Shown: positions 27,462 through 37,902 of the stretch, piece after piece
Layout of the letters: every line of letters begins with the position of its first letter
Position numbering within the stretch: position 1 is the first letter of the stretch
Assembly (NCBI RefSeq): GCF_900183575.1
Contig: NZ_FXUZ01000012.1
Span: 1 to 58,516, forward strand
Length of the DNA stretch: 58,516 bases
From: Staphylococcus cornubiensis
Lineage (GTDB): Bacteria; Bacillota; Bacilli; Staphylococcales; Staphylococcaceae
Reading direction: 5' to 3'
Translations under genes and position numbers: made by a program
The notes under the pieces: model-generated
What the model was told of the DNA's origin: nothing
The model's input: the letters and a program-made list of their open reading frames with translations, nothing else
The model's database searches: none

Positions 27462-28111
27462 TGACAAAAGTTTTTCCTTCTTTATTATCAGCTGATTTTT
27501 TAAATTTAAAAGAAGAATTATCAAAATTAGAAGAAAGTGGTATTGATGCGTTACATTTTGATGTGATGGATGGGCAGTTTGTCCCTAACATTTCAATTGG
27601 TTTTCCAGTGCTCGAGGCGATTCGTGCGGCTACGGATTTACCCATTGATGCGCACTTGATGATTGAAACACCAAATGACTATGTAGAAGCTTTTGCGGAA
27701 AAAGGTGTGAACAAAATTTCAGTCCATTTAGAAGGCAATCCACATATTCATAGAGTGATTCAAAATATTAAAAAACATGGTGTTGAAGCGGGTGTTGTCA
27801 TTAATCCGGGGACACCGGTACATGCATTAGACGCATTGATTGAAGATGTGGATTTCGTCTTAGTCATGTCTGTCAATCCAGGTTTTGGTGGGCAAGCATT
27901 TCTGCCAACTGCTGTCGATAAAATTAAACAATTAGATGAAATAAGAAAAAATCGTCAACTCGACTTTAAAATTGAAGTAGACGGTGGCATCAATGATCAA
28001 ACAGCGAAACAAGTTGTAGATGCAGGTGCAGATTGGTTGGTCGCAGGGTCCTATTTCTTTGGTCAAGCAGACTATAAAGTAGCGAACCAACGTTTAAAAG
28101 GTGAATTATAA
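27461..28111 (+). CDS. rpe: Ribulose-phosphate 3-epimerase
   Basis: The enzyme interconverts ribulose-5-phosphate and xylulose-5-phosphate in the pentose phosphate pathway. The 216-aa TIM barrel shows SLLSADFLNL, HFDVMDGQFVPNISIG (metal-binding His and Asp), VMSVNPGFGGQAF and IEVDGGIND. It overlaps rsgA and thiN by one base each. Confidence 0.96.
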   Translation: MTKVFPSLLSADFLNLKEELSKLEESGIDALHFDVMDGQFVPNISIGFPVLEAIRAATDLPIDAHLMIETPNDYVEAFAEKGVNKISVHLEGNPHIHRVIQNIKKHGVEAGVVINPGTPVHALDALIEDVDFVLVMSVNPGFGGQAFLPTAVDKIKQLDEIRKNRQLDFKIEVDGGINDQTAKQVVDAGADWLVAGSYFFGQADYKVANQRLKGEL

Positions 28112-28752
28112 TGGCCGATCAAACGGTGTGCTTGCTTTGTAGTGACCGTGAATTGCCAGAAGCATTGTTCGATACAAAGCGTCATCAAAAATGGGGTGGC
28201 GTAGATAGAGGTACGATGATTTTATTGCAACAAAAAATCACACCTATCTTTGCAGTGGGAGATTTTGATTCGATTTCAGAAAGTGAACGTGCATGGGTGC
28301 AAACACAGATGGATATTGAGCCTGTACCCGCTGAAAAAGCTGATACCGACTTAGCCCTTGCTGTGCGCACTGCAGTGGAACAAGGGTATCGTCACATTCA
28401 AATTTTTGGTGCAACAGGTGGTCGATTAGATCATTTTATGGGGGCTATGCAATTGCTGCAACATCCCGATTTTGAAGCGGTTCGTATACAACTGATTGAT
28501 CGACAAAACGAAATCGAGTATTTAACTGAGGGACGACATGTATTACAAAATGATCCCACTTATCGATACGTTTCGTTTATGCAAGGCACTGATGAAGTGG
28601 TACTGTCGTTAAAAGGATTTAAATATGAGTTATGTGAGCAGCAGTTGAATCGAGGCGAAACATTAACCGTCTCAAACGAATTTGATGCGGAACAAGGTGA
28701 GGTTATCGTTCACCAAGGCGGCGTCTATCTCATGCGAAGTCGAGATAAGTAA
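28111..28752 (+). CDS. thiN: Thiamine pyrophosphokinase
   Basis: The enzyme transfers pyrophosphate from ATP to thiamine to make thiamine pyrophosphate. The 213-aa protein has GVDRGTM, VGDFDSIS and KADTDLALAV in the catalytic domain, GATGGRLDH, and the C-terminal thiamine-binding domain with ELCEQQLNRGETLTVSNEFD. It is the last gene of the rsgA-rpe-thiN run and is followed by a terminator. Confidence 0.94.
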   Translation: MADQTVCLLCSDRELPEALFDTKRHQKWGGVDRGTMILLQQKITPIFAVGDFDSISESERAWVQTQMDIEPVPAEKADTDLALAVRTAVEQGYRHIQIFGATGGRLDHFMGAMQLLQHPDFEAVRIQLIDRQNEIEYLTEGRHVLQNDPTYRYVSFMQGTDEVVLSLKGFKYELCEQQLNRGETLTVSNEFDAEQGEVIVHQGGVYLMRSRDK

Positions 28753-28835
28753 GGACGATTAGTAGCTTTTAAAGTTTAGAAAACCAATGACATCAAAATT
28801 AATACCAATTTGATTGATGGATATTGAAATGATTA

Positions 28836-28866
28836 AGAGGTTGCCTTAACGGTAATCTCTTTTTTA
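28836..28866 (+). terminator. Terminator after thiN
   Basis: AGAGGTTGCC and GGTAATCTCT form a stem with a four- to five-base loop and a T run. Confidence 0.8.
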
Positions 28867-28917
28867 CTTTTCAACAGAGTGACAATGTTAATGCGTTATT
28901 TCAATGCAAAACATTTG

Positions 28918-28946
28918 TTGACAATTTTTATAGGAAAATGAATGAT
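28918..28946 (+). promoter_or_regulatory. Promoter upstream of the DUF3885-like gene
   Basis: TTGACA (28918-28923), a 17-nt spacer and AATGAT (28941-28946) form a likely sigma-A promoter about 115 nt before the best start codon. Confidence 0.5.
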
Positions 28947-29061
28947 ATGGTTATATAAGTGTCAGTTTTTAACCGTGATGAGACTAAATATAACATGTGG
29001 ATTGTTTGATTAAAGAAAAGATAAAATGTTTAAAGTTTTCAATAAGAAAGTAGGAAATGAA

Positions 29062-29673
29062 ATGCTCGAAGTCAATCAAATAACGAGTATTAAAGATATT
29101 GATTTTAATACTTTGAAACATAGTTACCATGCGTATTTAGAAAATGAATTGTATCAGGTTGATAGTAACGGTGTTGATATGAATACTGCTTACTTTCAAA
29201 GTGTATACAATAAAGCAATTGCGATTTTTGATGAGATTTTTGATTTGAAAGACCATATTAAGATGATTCATTCAATTTCTACTAATCTAGTCATGCCACG
29301 TCGTACGAGATTTTCTAAAAAATTTTTATCTAAAAAAGTTGTTTCTTCTTATAAATATGAACAAATTATTGGATATAATGATATTTTTGAGATAGCTAAT
29401 GTGTTTACATATCAATGCAAAAAAGGGGATATCAAATATCAAAAACTGATTAAAGCAATATGTAACCAAGATTTCCCAAGTTTAATTCCTAATATGAATC
29501 AGGGAGAAACATATTCATCTATATATTTCATCAATGTTGATAAAGGAATACTCTTTCACTTATATGATGACCGAGGATTTATAGTTGCGTTTAGTCATAC
29601 AGATGATTTTGAGGCATTTAAGCAAAATCATGATGAATTAGAATTTCAAGTATATACTGAAGATGAAATTTAA
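29062..29673 (+). CDS. DUF3885-like protein (about 203 aa)
   Basis: This is a soluble protein whose C-terminal part, SIYFINVDKGILFHLYDDRG, matches the DUF3885 pattern of a 'YFIN..k.i.fhlYDDRG' strand pair. The ATG at 29062 has AGGAAATG before it; an in-frame ATG at 29026 gives 12 more residues but a weaker ribosome binding site. It is a single-gene unit with its own promoter, inserted between thiN and rpmB, where I know of no S. aureus gene. DUF3885 proteins are often found among immunity-like genes; function is unknown. Confidence 0.65.
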   Translation: MLEVNQITSIKDIDFNTLKHSYHAYLENELYQVDSNGVDMNTAYFQSVYNKAIAIFDEIFDLKDHIKMIHSISTNLVMPRRTRFSKKFLSKKVVSSYKYEQIIGYNDIFEIANVFTYQCKKGDIKYQKLIKAICNQDFPSLIPNMNQGETYSSIYFINVDKGILFHLYDDRGFIVAFSHTDDFEAFKQNHDELEFQVYTEDEI

Positions 29674-29752
29674 TATGAAGTATAGTGTTTTAAAATAGTA
29701 ATAATTTCGATTGTATGTTCTGATTTCAATTGTAGGATACAAATGAATAAAA

Positions 29753-29790
29753 ACAAAAAAACAGATCTCCCACATAAAGATCTGTTTTTT
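29753..29790 (-). terminator. Terminator of rpmB
   Basis: AAAAAACAGATC pairs with GATCTGTTTTTT. Read on the minus strand it lies 21 nt after the rpmB stop. Confidence 0.85.
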
Positions 29791-29810
29791 ATTTCAATAT
29801 ATGTTGTTAA

Positions 29811-29999
29811 TTATACGCGAGTAACTTTACCTGATTTTAAAGCACGAGCTGAAACCCAAACTTTTTTAGGTTTACCATCAACTAGGATTCTAACTTTTTG
29901 TAAGTTAGCGTTCCAACGACGTTTAGTTGAGTTTAACGCGTGTGAACGTCTGTTACCTGTTGAGGCTTTACGTCCTGTTACGAAACATTCTTTACCCAT
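29811..29999 (-). CDS. rpmB: 50S ribosomal protein L28
   Basis: The 62-aa basic protein [20 protein letters not shown] through [14 protein letters not shown] is L28 of the large subunit. The start is the second of two ATGs (29997-29999), giving GGAGG a normal spacing. It keeps a single zinc-type Cys only (CFVTG), as other staphylococcal L28 proteins do. It is transcribed alone, divergent from the asp23-like gene. Confidence 0.97.
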   Translation of the reverse strand: MGKECFVTGRKASTGNRRSHALNSTKRRWNANLQKVRILVDGKPKKVWVSARALKSGKVTRV

Positions 30000-30070
30000 C
30001 ATCGTACCTCCTTTAAGAAATACAAATACACTTTTCTACTACATACTAAGGTAATATACCACATTAATGA

Positions 30071-30141
30071 TTGACATGCAATAAAAAGTTAGGTTATATT
30101 TTCATAAATCACTTTTTGTGTTATGCACTTTCTGATATAAT
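30071..30141 (+). promoter_or_regulatory. Promoter candidates upstream of the asp23-like gene
   Basis: TTGACA (30071-30076) with TTATAT (30094-30099) at 17-nt spacing is one candidate. TATAAT at 30136-30141, preceded by TG at -15, is a second, extended -10 type. Either would leave a leader of about 200 nt before the ATG at 30336. I see no riboswitch in that leader. Confidence 0.45.
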
Positions 30142-30335
30142 TTGAAACTGTGACTGACTGAAATATATGTGAAAAAGAAGTTATATATGATGCGTATCTT
30201 GGCAACAACTTGTCAGATATAGTAATATAATATTATTAGAAATCAGAGTATTTTATAAATTATTAGCAATAAATTATAACGAATATAAAGATAGATGATA
30301 TAAAAGAGTGAATTTGTAAATAGGAGGCGAAAAGG

Positions 30336-30710
30336 ATGGCTTTAGAAATTACAAATGATTACGGAAGTATCGATATCTCAAATGAAGTAATCGCGTCTAT
30401 TGTAGGCGGTAAAGCTGTAGAATGTTATGGCATTGTGGGAATGGCTTCACGTCAACAAGTAAGAGACGGTATCGCTGAAATTCTGGGACATGAAAATTAT
30501 GCGAAAGGGATTGTAGTGAGGGAAGATGATGGTGTGTTAGACGTAGATATGCATATTATTGTGAGTTATGGTGTGAAAATTTCAGAAGTCGCACAAAACG
30601 TGCAATCTACTGTGAAATATACTTTAGAAAATACATTAAAACTTAAAGTCAACTCTGTGAATATTTTTGTTCAGGGCGTGCGCTTTAATAATGACGGGAA
30701 AGACAAATAG
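30336..30710 (+). CDS. Asp23/Gls24 family protein (YloU)
   Basis: The 124-aa Asp23-family protein has ALEITNDYGSIDISNEVIAS and DVDMHIIVSYGVKISEVAQN, the family core. In Firmicutes this gene directly precedes the YloV/FakA gene and is often essential in the fatty acid kinase-fapR region. The ribosome binding site is AGGAGGCG. The gap to fakA is 12 nt. The molecular role is not firmly known. Confidence 0.9.
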   Translation: MALEITNDYGSIDISNEVIASIVGGKAVECYGIVGMASRQQVRDGIAEILGHENYAKGIVVREDDGVLDVDMHIIVSYGVKISEVAQNVQSTVKYTLENTLKLKVNSVNIFVQGVRFNNDGKDK

Positions 30711-30722
30711 GAGGATATTTGC

Positions 30723-32393
30723 ATGATAACAAAGATCAACGGTAATCTATTTGCCGACATGATTATACAAGGGGCACAGAATTTATCAAATAATGCTGAC
30801 ATGGTGGATGCATTAAATGTTTACCCCGTACCTGATGGGGATACAGGTACGAACATGAATTTATCAATGACTTCTGGACGTGAAGAAGTACAGGCGCATT
30901 TGACTGCACATATTGGGGACTTAGGTAAGGCGTTTTCTAAAGGATTATTGATGGGCGCACGTGGGAATTCAGGTGTGATTCTTTCTCAAATTTTCCGTGG
31001 TTTTTCAAAAGCATTAGAAGATAAAGAAGAAATTGATGCGAAACAATTTGCTGAGAGTTTTGAAGCGGGCGTTAAAACTGCATATAAAGCTGTTATGAAA
31101 CCGGTTGAAGGTACCATTTTGACAGTTGCAAAAGATGCAGGTGCAGCGGCAGTGAAGAAAGCAAAAGAAACAGACGATTGTTTAGAAGTGATGGCATATG
31201 TTTATGAAGAAGCGCAAAAGTCACTTGAAAACACACCTAATTTATTGCCAGTCCTTAAAGAAGTCGGCGTTGTGGATAGTGGTGGAAAAGGACTCACGCT
31301 CGTTTACGAAGGTTTTCTGAAAGCGATGAAAGGTGAAACAATCGTAGCAGAAGCACCGAAAGTCGATCGTGAAGCCTTCTTTAATGACGAACATGATTTC
31401 CATGGTGTGATTGACACAGATGATATCGTCTATGGTTACTGTACGGAAATGATGGTACGTTTCCAAGCAGATAAAGCGCCATTTAATGAAGCTGATTTTA
31501 GAAATGAAATGAGTCAATTTGGTGATTCATTATTAGTTATTAGTGATGATGAAATTGTAAAAGTTCACGTACATACTGAGACACCGGGTGAGGTATTTAC
31601 ATTCGGTCAAAAGTACGGCGAATTGATTAAAGTGAAAGCTGAAAACATGCGCGAACAACATCGTGAAGTTTTGCGTAAAGAAGCGGCACATCAATCTAAA
31701 ACAACACCATCTACAGAATCATCAACAACAGAAACTGTAGAAACAGCAGTGATTACAATTTCAATGGGTGATGGGATTACAAAGCTCTTCAAATCGATGG
31801 GAGCAACACACGTCATTAGTGGTGGTCAAACGATGAACCCTTCAACTGAAGACATTGTCAAAGTGATCAACGACAGTGGTTGTAAGCGTGCCATTATTTT
31901 GCCGAACAACAAAAACATTCAAATGGCAAGTCAACAAGCTGCTGATATCGTTGATGCTGAAACAGTTATTATTCCAACACGTACTGTGCCACAAGGTATC
32001 GCAGCGATGTTCCACTATGATGAAAGTGCGGACTTAGCGACGAATGAAGAGGCGATGACTGCAGCAATCGATGACGTACAATCAGGTGCGATGACTTATG
32101 CAGTGAGAGATACAAAAATCGACGGCATTGAAATCGAAAAAGGTGCCTTCATGGGTCTTGTAGAAGATAAAATTATCGCAAGTGATCGTGATAAGAAAAC
32201 CGTATTACAAGAGACTTTGAATCAAATGTTAAGTGAAGACAGTGAAATTTTAACGATTATTACAGGCGAAGAAGCAGATCGTGATTTAACTGAATGGATT
32301 GAAGCATTCGTAGGTGAACACTATGAAGATGTGGAAGTTGAAGTTCAAGACGGTCAACAGCCGATTTATCCGTATTTATTTGCGGTAGAATAG
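30723..32393 (+). CDS. fakA: Fatty acid kinase catalytic subunit FakA (YloV)
   Basis: FakA phosphorylates fatty acids held by a FakB (DegV-type) carrier to give acyl-phosphate for PlsX/PlsY. The N-terminal DhaL-type ATP domain has [18 protein letters not shown] and [16 protein letters not shown] middle domain shows [11 protein letters not shown], with the Cys typical of FakA, and a C-terminal domain extends to [10 protein letters not shown]. At 556 aa it is slightly longer than S. aureus FakA because of a Thr/Ser-rich linker ([19 protein letters not shown]). It shares its product pathway with plsX at 38795. Confidence 0.94.
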   Translation: MITKINGNLFADMIIQGAQNLSNNADMVDALNVYPVPDGDTGTNMNLSMTSGREEVQAHLTAHIGDLGKAFSKGLLMGARGNSGVILSQIFRGFSKALEDKEEIDAKQFAESFEAGVKTAYKAVMKPVEGTILTVAKDAGAAAVKKAKETDDCLEVMAYVYEEAQKSLENTPNLLPVLKEVGVVDSGGKGLTLVYEGFLKAMKGETIVAEAPKVDREAFFNDEHDFHGVIDTDDIVYGYCTEMMVRFQADKAPFNEADFRNEMSQFGDSLLVISDDEIVKVHVHTETPGEVFTFGQKYGELIKVKAENMREQHREVLRKEAAHQSKTTPSTESSTTETVETAVITISMGDGITKLFKSMGATHVISGGQTMNPSTEDIVKVINDSGCKRAIILPNNKNIQMASQQAADIVDAETVIIPTRTVPQGIAAMFHYDESADLATNEEAMTAAIDDVQSGAMTYAVRDTKIDGIEIEKGAFMGLVEDKIIASDRDKKTVLQETLNQMLSEDSEILTIITGEEADRDLTEWIEAFVGEHYEDVEVEVQDGQQPIYPYLFAVE

Positions 32394-32409
32394 TTTAATG
32401 GATGAACCT

Positions 32410-32451
32410 AAAAGCATCAGACGACGTATCATCGTTGTTTGATGCTTTTTA
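32410..32451 (+). terminator. Terminator after fakA
   Basis: AAAAGCATCAGACGACG pairs with CGTTGTTTGATGCTTTT, with a short loop and T run. Confidence 0.85.
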
Positions 32452-32503
32452 GAGTGCTGTTGGTGTTTTCAACTTAAGGTGATTCATCTGAGATTGCTGT
32501 TAA

Positions 32504-32649
32504 CAGATTGACGAACTTTACACTCGCGTTCCCAGGGGCTGCCCTTTCAACTAACCAACGCTTTGAGTTGATATCACATTTGTAGTAGCGTTGGTGGATT
32601 TTTCAGGGCAGCTTATCCCTCGGGAGTCTCGGTAAGTTCTTACAATCTG
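32504..32649 (+). repeat. Structured intergenic repeat, copy C
   Basis: Outer stem: CAGATTG (32504-32510) with CAATCTG (32643-32649), plus AACTTA with TAAGTT. Arms: CTCGCGTTCCCAGGGGCTGCCC and GGGCAGCTTATCCCTCGGGA. Inner stem: ACCAACGCT (32554-32562) with AGCGTTGGT (32587-32595). Confidence 0.8.
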
Positions 32650-32830
32650 AGGTGAGGAGAACACACTGTTACAACGAACAAAGTTGAATAACAATTAAAA
32701 AAGGGTTACAACATGATTTTCTTTTTAGTGTAGGAAGTTCAGTTGGGATTGTTGAACGCTAATGCCTTAGGAGTCTTGCACGATTCCTGCAATCTGAGAT
32801 GAGGAGAACACACTGTTACAATGAGCAAAG
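32643..32830 (+). repeat. Duplicated flank and decayed repeat after copy C
   Basis: The 41-nt flank beginning CAATCTGAGGTGAGGAGAAC at 32643 recurs at 32790 with four differences. A decayed right arm (CCTTAGGAGTCTTGCACGAT) lies just before the second copy. This points to an older tandem duplication like that at 24.2-24.8 kb. The region 32830-33214 shows no gene. Confidence 0.55.
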
Positions 32831-33214
32831 CAACCGTCATACTTAATAAAACTCAAACACAAATGTCGCCATGAAAATAGACGGGAAAGAAGTGCATTGA
32901 ATTTCACTTTCAAATTCTAAGTGTTGTGGCTTTAATGTTGGGAGTCTTGGGAAGTTATTACTTTCTCAAATAGGCAAAATAGGCTGTTATAATGAGAAAC
33001 TAACAATTCACATGAAGTTTTATGAAACATGATTGCCGTCTGAATTCGAGATTAGAAAAATGATGTATTCAATACTTCTTTCTATTGGTAAATGATGTTT
33101 TCTTAATTCTAGTAAATGGTATAGGTACCGTAGAAATAAATTTTTGAAGATGTGATGATAGAAAAAGTGATGTTTTCCATTTTTAATGCGTTTATTTTGA
33201 TACAGAAGTGTGTT

Positions 33215-33395
33215 TTTGAGAAGTCTAGTCAGCCTTGCGGGGGCAGCACGACGAAATCTTTGTTACACATAAGGTTTCTGTACTACTCCCGAAAATCCAA
33301 TTCGGTATCCACCTCATATACACCACAATCAAGCTGAATTGAGTTGAAGTGGCCGTCTTGGAACGCGAGGGTGGTAAAGCAATCAAAACAACTGA
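33215..33395 (-). repeat. Structured intergenic repeat, copy I (reverse, composite)
   Basis: In reverse orientation, the left arm (GTCTTGGAACGCGAGG) is at 33355-33370. The inner stem AATTCGG/CTGAATT is partly decayed (33299-33305, 33334-33340). Where the right arm should follow there is instead a hairpin module (GGGGGCAGCACGACG with CTGTACTACTCCC) and GAGAAGTCTAGTCAGCC. The same module is found in copy D. Confidence 0.6.
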
Positions 33396-33617
33396 AATGT
33401 CAAAAGCACCGTATCTGATGTACTGAAATGTCAAAAATAGCGCCACATCTAAAATGTACCAAAAACAGATGTATCAAAAACACAAATGTACAAAACCGCC
33501 AAAGGTAAAAGAACACAATCAAACACAAAAATTTAAAATCAACAAAAATTACAATCTAAACAGAAGATTGATATAATAAAGAGACACATTTGATGGTCAA
33601 AAACGGGGGGAGCAAAA

Positions 33618-34283
33618 ATGAAATATAAAAGCGTATTCGATATTATCGGACCGACAATGGTTGGACCGTCATCTTCACATACTGCAGGTGCTGTGAGAAT
33701 CGGACTTGTCGCAAGAGATTTATTCGGAAAGCAACCGAAACGAGCAGACATTTATCTATACGGATCTTTTATGGAAACTTATAAAGGACACGGGACTGAC
33801 GTCGCATTAGTAGGGGGTTTACTCGGCTATGATACGGATGATAGTCGCATTGAAACAAGCCTAGAAGCAGCAAAAGAAGCTGGCATGCGTGTCCATTTTA
33901 TTGAAATGAGCGAGGAACGTTCACATCCAAATACTGCCATCATCGATATGACAGATGACGAGAAAAATATTTCTGTCGAAGGTGTATCGATTGGCGGCGG
34001 AAAAATAGAAATTGTTGCGATTAACGGCTTTCCATTAGCCATTAGTGGTAATTATCCAACGTTACTTGTTTTTCATCAAGATACTTTCGGAACAATCGGG
34101 AAAGTTGCGAATATTTTAGGTGATGACGGCATTAATGTTGGAAGTATGCAAGTGTCGCGAAAAGAAAAAGGGGATCAAGCATTAATGACTTGTGAACTGG
34201 ACGATGAAGTAAACGACAAGATATTAGATTTAATTCGACAAGTACCAGGTGTCATAACAGTTTCGTTGATGGGGGATAATTAA
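33618..34283 (+). CDS. sdaAB: L-serine dehydratase, beta subunit
   Basis: Together with SdaAA it forms the iron-sulfur L-serine deaminase that gives pyruvate and ammonia. The N-terminal beta domain has IGPTMVGPSSSHTAGAVRIG, which closes the active site. A C-terminal ACT domain (about 150-221, LLVFHQDTFGTIGKVANILG) probably binds serine. The stop overlaps sdaAA. The ribosome binding site is GGGGGGAG. Confidence 0.95.
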   Translation: MKYKSVFDIIGPTMVGPSSSHTAGAVRIGLVARDLFGKQPKRADIYLYGSFMETYKGHGTDVALVGGLLGYDTDDSRIETSLEAAKEAGMRVHFIEMSEERSHPNTAIIDMTDDEKNISVEGVSIGGGKIEIVAINGFPLAISGNYPTLLVFHQDTFGTIGKVANILGDDGINVGSMQVSRKEKGDQALMTCELDDEVNDKILDLIRQVPGVITVSLMGDN

Positions 34284-34285
34284 TG

Positions 34286-35170
34286 ATGTCAGACGTTAAA
34301 ATGTTTAAAAGTGTAAAAGAATTAATTGCGAGATGTGAAGCGGAGAATAAAGCGATTTATGAAGTGATGTTGGAGCAAGAAATGGCTGTGACGGGCATGA
34401 CAGCTGAAGAAGTCTACACACATATGGATCACAATTTACAAACGATGGAAAATGCGCTAGATGAAGGATTGGCAGGTGTCACTTCTAAAACAGGCCTTAC
34501 TGGTGGCGATGCGGTCTTAATGAAACAATATATTGAAAGTGGCCAGTCGTTAGCAGGTAATTTAGTGTTAGATGCAGTGAGTAAAGCGGTTGCGACGAAT
34601 GAAGTGAATGCAGCGATGGGGAAAATTTGTGCGACACCTACAGCCGGTTCTGCTGGCGTTGTTCCCGGTGTTTTATTTTCGCTTAAAAATAGATTACAAT
34701 TAAATCGTCAAGATATGTTGAACTTTTTACTGTCGTCAGGCGCTTTCGGTTTTGTTGTTGCAAATAATGCTTCAATTTCTGGCGCGGCAGGTGGTTGTCA
34801 GGCGGAAGTCGGTTCAGCGAGTGCAATGGCTGCAGCGGCGATTGTTGAAGCAGCAGGAGGGACACCGCAACAATCTGCAGAAGGTTTTGCGATTTGTCTT
34901 AAAAATATGTTAGGTCTCGTGTGTGATCCAGTAGCAGGCTTAGTTGAGGTGCCTTGTGTGAAACGAAATGCAGCAGGTGCATCTAACGCGATTGTGTCAG
35001 CGGATATGGCACTGGCAGGGATTACATCGCGTATTCCAACAGATGAAGTCATTGACGCCATGTATAAAATTGGTCAAACGATGCCATCTGCTTTACGTGA
35101 AACTGGTCGTGGTGGATTAGCAGGTACACCAACAGGTCAGCGATTAAAACAACAGATTTTTGGTGATTAA
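34286..35170 (+). CDS. sdaAA: L-serine dehydratase, alpha subunit
   Basis: This is the catalytic 4Fe-4S subunit. Cluster-binding regions are visible around [34 protein letters not shown] and [15 protein letters not shown]. Paired ATGs lie at 34283 and 34286; the first overlaps the sdaAB stop. About 294 aa, normal. recG follows after 2 nt, the same order as in S. aureus. Confidence 0.95.
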   Translation: MSDVKMFKSVKELIARCEAENKAIYEVMLEQEMAVTGMTAEEVYTHMDHNLQTMENALDEGLAGVTSKTGLTGGDAVLMKQYIESGQSLAGNLVLDAVSKAVATNEVNAAMGKICATPTAGSAGVVPGVLFSLKNRLQLNRQDMLNFLLSSGAFGFVVANNASISGAAGGCQAEVGSASAMAAAAIVEAAGGTPQQSAEGFAICLKNMLGLVCDPVAGLVEVPCVKRNAAGASNAIVSADMALAGITSRIPTDEVIDAMYKIGQTMPSALRETGRGGLAGTPTGQRLKQQIFGD

Positions 35171-35172
35171 TA

Positions 35173-37218
35173 ATGACAAAATTAAACCTCATTGAAAATC
35201 CTTATGCGCTTAAGGACATCAAAGGGTTAGGCCCAAAACGGTTGGCGATTTTAAATGAAATGAATATTCATACCATTCAAGATTTGGTCCTTTATTTACC
35301 GACGCGTTATGAAGATAATACGTTGGTTGATTTGACGACGGCTGATGATGAATCCAATGTGACAGTTCGCGGGGAAGTATATTCGACCCCCACTGTCGCT
35401 TTTTTTGGAAGAAATCGTTCTAAATTGACGGTTCATTTAATGATTAATGGGATTGCGGTGAAAGCTGTCTTTTTCAATCAGCCATATTTGAAAAACAAAA
35501 TTCAATTGCATGAAACGGTCGTGATTAAAGGGAAATGGTCTCGGCGTAAGCAAGAAATTAATGGTCAGAAAATGTTCTTTGATCCGTCGCAGTTGACTGA
35601 TGCGCAGTTTACACCCGTTTATCGTGTGAAAGAAGGGTTAAAGCAAAAAACATTACGAGATATGATTCAGCAAACGTTGAATGACATTACAATACATGAA
35701 TGGTTACCAGTATCGATACGTGAGCAATATAAGTTAGAAACGTTGCATGATACGCTCCATGCGCTACACGAAGCGAAAGATCAGCAATCCTTACTCCGCG
35801 CACGACGGACATTTGCATTTACCGAATTTTTTATGTTTGAACTTCGCATGCAGTGGTTGAATCGAATGGAGAAAATGTCAGAAGATGCGATAGAAGTACA
35901 CTATGACATTCAGCAAGTTAAAGCGTTTATCGAGACGTTGCCTTTTGAATTAACAGAAGGCCAAAAACAAAGTGTAAATGAAATTTTTCGGGATTTGAAA
36001 GCCCCGATACGCATGCATCGTTTGTTACAAGGTGACGTGGGCTCCGGAAAAACTGTGGTTGCGGCCATTTGTATGTATGCGATGAAAACGGCGGGATACC
36101 AGTCTGCGTTAATGGTACCGACAGAGATTTTAGCGGAACAGCATGCGGAAAGTTTGGTCGAGTTGTTTGGACCGTTTATGAATGTCGCGCTGCTAACAGG
36201 CTCAGTAAAAGGGAAGAAGCGTCAGTTACTGCTTGAACAGCTCGCAAATGGAGAAATCGATTGTTTGATTGGTACACATGCGCTTATTCAAGATGATGTG
36301 ACGTTTCATAATGTCGGGCTCGTGATTACAGACGAACAGCATCGTTTTGGTGTGCAACAACGTCAAAAATTGCGTGAAAAGGGTGCATTAACGAATGTGC
36401 TTTTTATGACAGCAACACCTATTCCGAGAACACTTGCGATTTCAGTATTTGGTGAGATGGATGTGTCGTCGATCAAAAGTTTGCCAAAAGGGCGTAAACC
36501 GATTGAAACGTACTGGGTGAAACATGAACAATACGCACAAGTCATAGGTCATATGGAGCGCGAATTGCAACAAGGGAGACAGGCTTATGTGATCTCCCCA
36601 CTGATCGAAAGCTCGGAACATTTAGAAGACGTACAAAATGCGATTGAACTTTATGAAAATCTGCAAGCCGCGTTACCACAACGACGCATCGGTTTATTGC
36701 ATGGGAAAATGAATGCGGATGAAAAAGATGACGTCATGCATCGATACAGCAATCATGAACTGGATGTCCTCGTCGCGACGACTGTTGTAGAAGTAGGGGT
36801 TAATGTGCCGAATGCGACGTTTATGATGATTTATGATGCGGATCGTTTCGGTTTGTCGACATTACATCAATTGCGTGGTCGTGTAGGGCGAAGTGACTTT
36901 CAAAGTTACTGTGTGCTCATTGCTTCTCCTAAAACGGAAACTGGGATTGAGCGCATGCAAATTATGACGCAAACAACGGATGGCTTTGAATTGAGTGAGA
37001 AAGACCTAGAAATGCGAGGACCTGGTGATTTCTTTGGTGTGAAACAAAGTGGTTTGCCTGACTTTTTAGTAGGAAACTTGGTCGAGGATTATCGCATGTT
37101 AGAAGTGGCTAGAGATGAAGCGGCGAAATTAATGCAATCAGGCGCATTTTTTACGGACGAATATGAACGATTGCGGACCTTTATAGAGGATAAAGTGTTG
37201 TACCAAAGCTTTGATTAA
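35173..37218 (+). CDS. recG: ATP-dependent DNA helicase RecG
   Basis: RecG remodels stalled forks and Holliday junctions. The N-terminal wedge domain (OB fold, about 60-150) is followed by Walker [16 protein letters not shown], the DEQH box [20 protein letters not shown], and the C-terminal motor lobe with [14 protein letters not shown]. Length 681 aa matches. It starts 2 nt after sdaAA. Confidence 0.96.
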   Translation: MTKLNLIENPYALKDIKGLGPKRLAILNEMNIHTIQDLVLYLPTRYEDNTLVDLTTADDESNVTVRGEVYSTPTVAFFGRNRSKLTVHLMINGIAVKAVFFNQPYLKNKIQLHETVVIKGKWSRRKQEINGQKMFFDPSQLTDAQFTPVYRVKEGLKQKTLRDMIQQTLNDITIHEWLPVSIREQYKLETLHDTLHALHEAKDQQSLLRARRTFAFTEFFMFELRMQWLNRMEKMSEDAIEVHYDIQQVKAFIETLPFELTEGQKQSVNEIFRDLKAPIRMHRLLQGDVGSGKTVVAAICMYAMKTAGYQSALMVPTEILAEQHAESLVELFGPFMNVALLTGSVKGKKRQLLLEQLANGEIDCLIGTHALIQDDVTFHNVGLVITDEQHRFGVQQRQKLREKGALTNVLFMTATPIPRTLAISVFGEMDVSSIKSLPKGRKPIETYWVKHEQYAQVIGHMERELQQGRQAYVISPLIESSEHLEDVQNAIELYENLQAALPQRRIGLLHGKMNADEKDDVMHRYSNHELDVLVATTVVEVGVNVPNATFMMIYDADRFGLSTLHQLRGRVGRSDFQSYCVLIASPKTETGIERMQIMTQTTDGFELSEKDLEMRGPGDFFGVKQSGLPDFLVGNLVEDYRMLEVARDEAAKLMQSGAFFTDEYERLRTFIEDKVLYQSFD

Positions 37219-37469
37219 TTTTGGAGGCAAAACTGCGACATAAAAACTTGAGTTATCTCAATTGTTATATTTTAATTAAATTCTTCTCATTGATAACCGT
37301 TTTGAATTTCGCAATTGCCATCATGGGCACACGTTCTTAGGACTTGCCTCAACTCAATTCGGCTTAATGATAGTCTTCATTTGATGGAAGCTGAATTGGA
37401 TTTTGGGAGCAGTACAGAAATCTCATGTGGAACAAAGATGTCGTCGTACTGCTCCCGCAAGGCTGACTA

Positions 37470-37686
37470 GGGGATGGGATATAATCATTATTGGTGCTAT
37501 GGATGCAGTATTTTGTTTAACTTGCCTTCCCTATGATTTGTGGCTTCTGATTGCCCTTATGGCTTCGCGTTCCCAGGGGACTTGCCTCAACTCAATTTGG
37601 CTTGATTGAAGTGTACACTGGATGGAAGCCAAATTGGATTTTCGGCTGCGTCTGATCCCTCGGGAGTCTCAGCCTTCTGGGCAATC
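37470..37686 (+). repeat. Structured intergenic repeat, copy E, with leader
   Basis: A leader of about 80 bp (GGGGATGGGATATAATCATT through CTTGCCTTCCCTATGATTTG) precedes the core at 37549. Outer stem: GATTGCCC with GGGCAATC (37679-37686). Inner stem: AATTTGGCTT (37594-37603) with AAGCCAAATT (37626-37635). Arms are standard. It sits inside copy D. Confidence 0.8.
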
Positions 37687-37701
37687 TTACATCAAATGCA
37701 G

Positions 37702-37902
37702 TCACTTAGGGCAAGCTGATGAAATGGAGACACGCCCATAACATTCAATGATGACGTCCCATTCATCCTCATTTGTGGCTGTTTGATCATCATTAATCGC
37801 TATATGTCCATAAAAAGGATAAGGACTGGGAAAACTTAATGTCTCATCCCCAGACAGCTCCTGCGTTAAACAGTAACCTATATCAAAATTAAAAGACGAC
37901 AT
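37702..37902 (-). CDS. Small ORF carried inside repeat copy D (66 aa)
   Basis: The minus-strand ORF MSSFNFDIGYCLTQELSGDE continues SFPSPYPFYGHIAINDDQTA and ends in an acidic/hydrophobic strand (DEWDVIIECYGRVSIS). The frame stays open upstream to 37968 through the repeat arm (ARFLRDNIVNK). A related but broken version occurs in copy A at 13389, which suggests a protein family tied to the element. No ribosome binding site is visible, so it may be a remnant too. I do not recognise it. The rest of 37951-38150 shows no gene. Confidence 0.35.
   Translation of the reverse strand: MSSFNFDIGYCLTQELSGDETLSFPSPYPFYGHIAINDDQTATNEDEWDVIIECYGRVSISSACPK

Noticed and set aside
29743..30054. Plus-strand ORF of 103 codons over rpmB
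   Set aside because: It is antisense to the certain L28 gene and has no family resemblance.
33152..33337. ORF of 61 codons before sdaAB
   Set aside because: It overlaps repeat copy I and has no ribosome binding site or conserved product.
37403..37609. Plus-strand ORF of 68 codons in the D/E repeat region
   Set aside because: It runs through hairpin arms and a leader that are conserved as DNA, not as protein.
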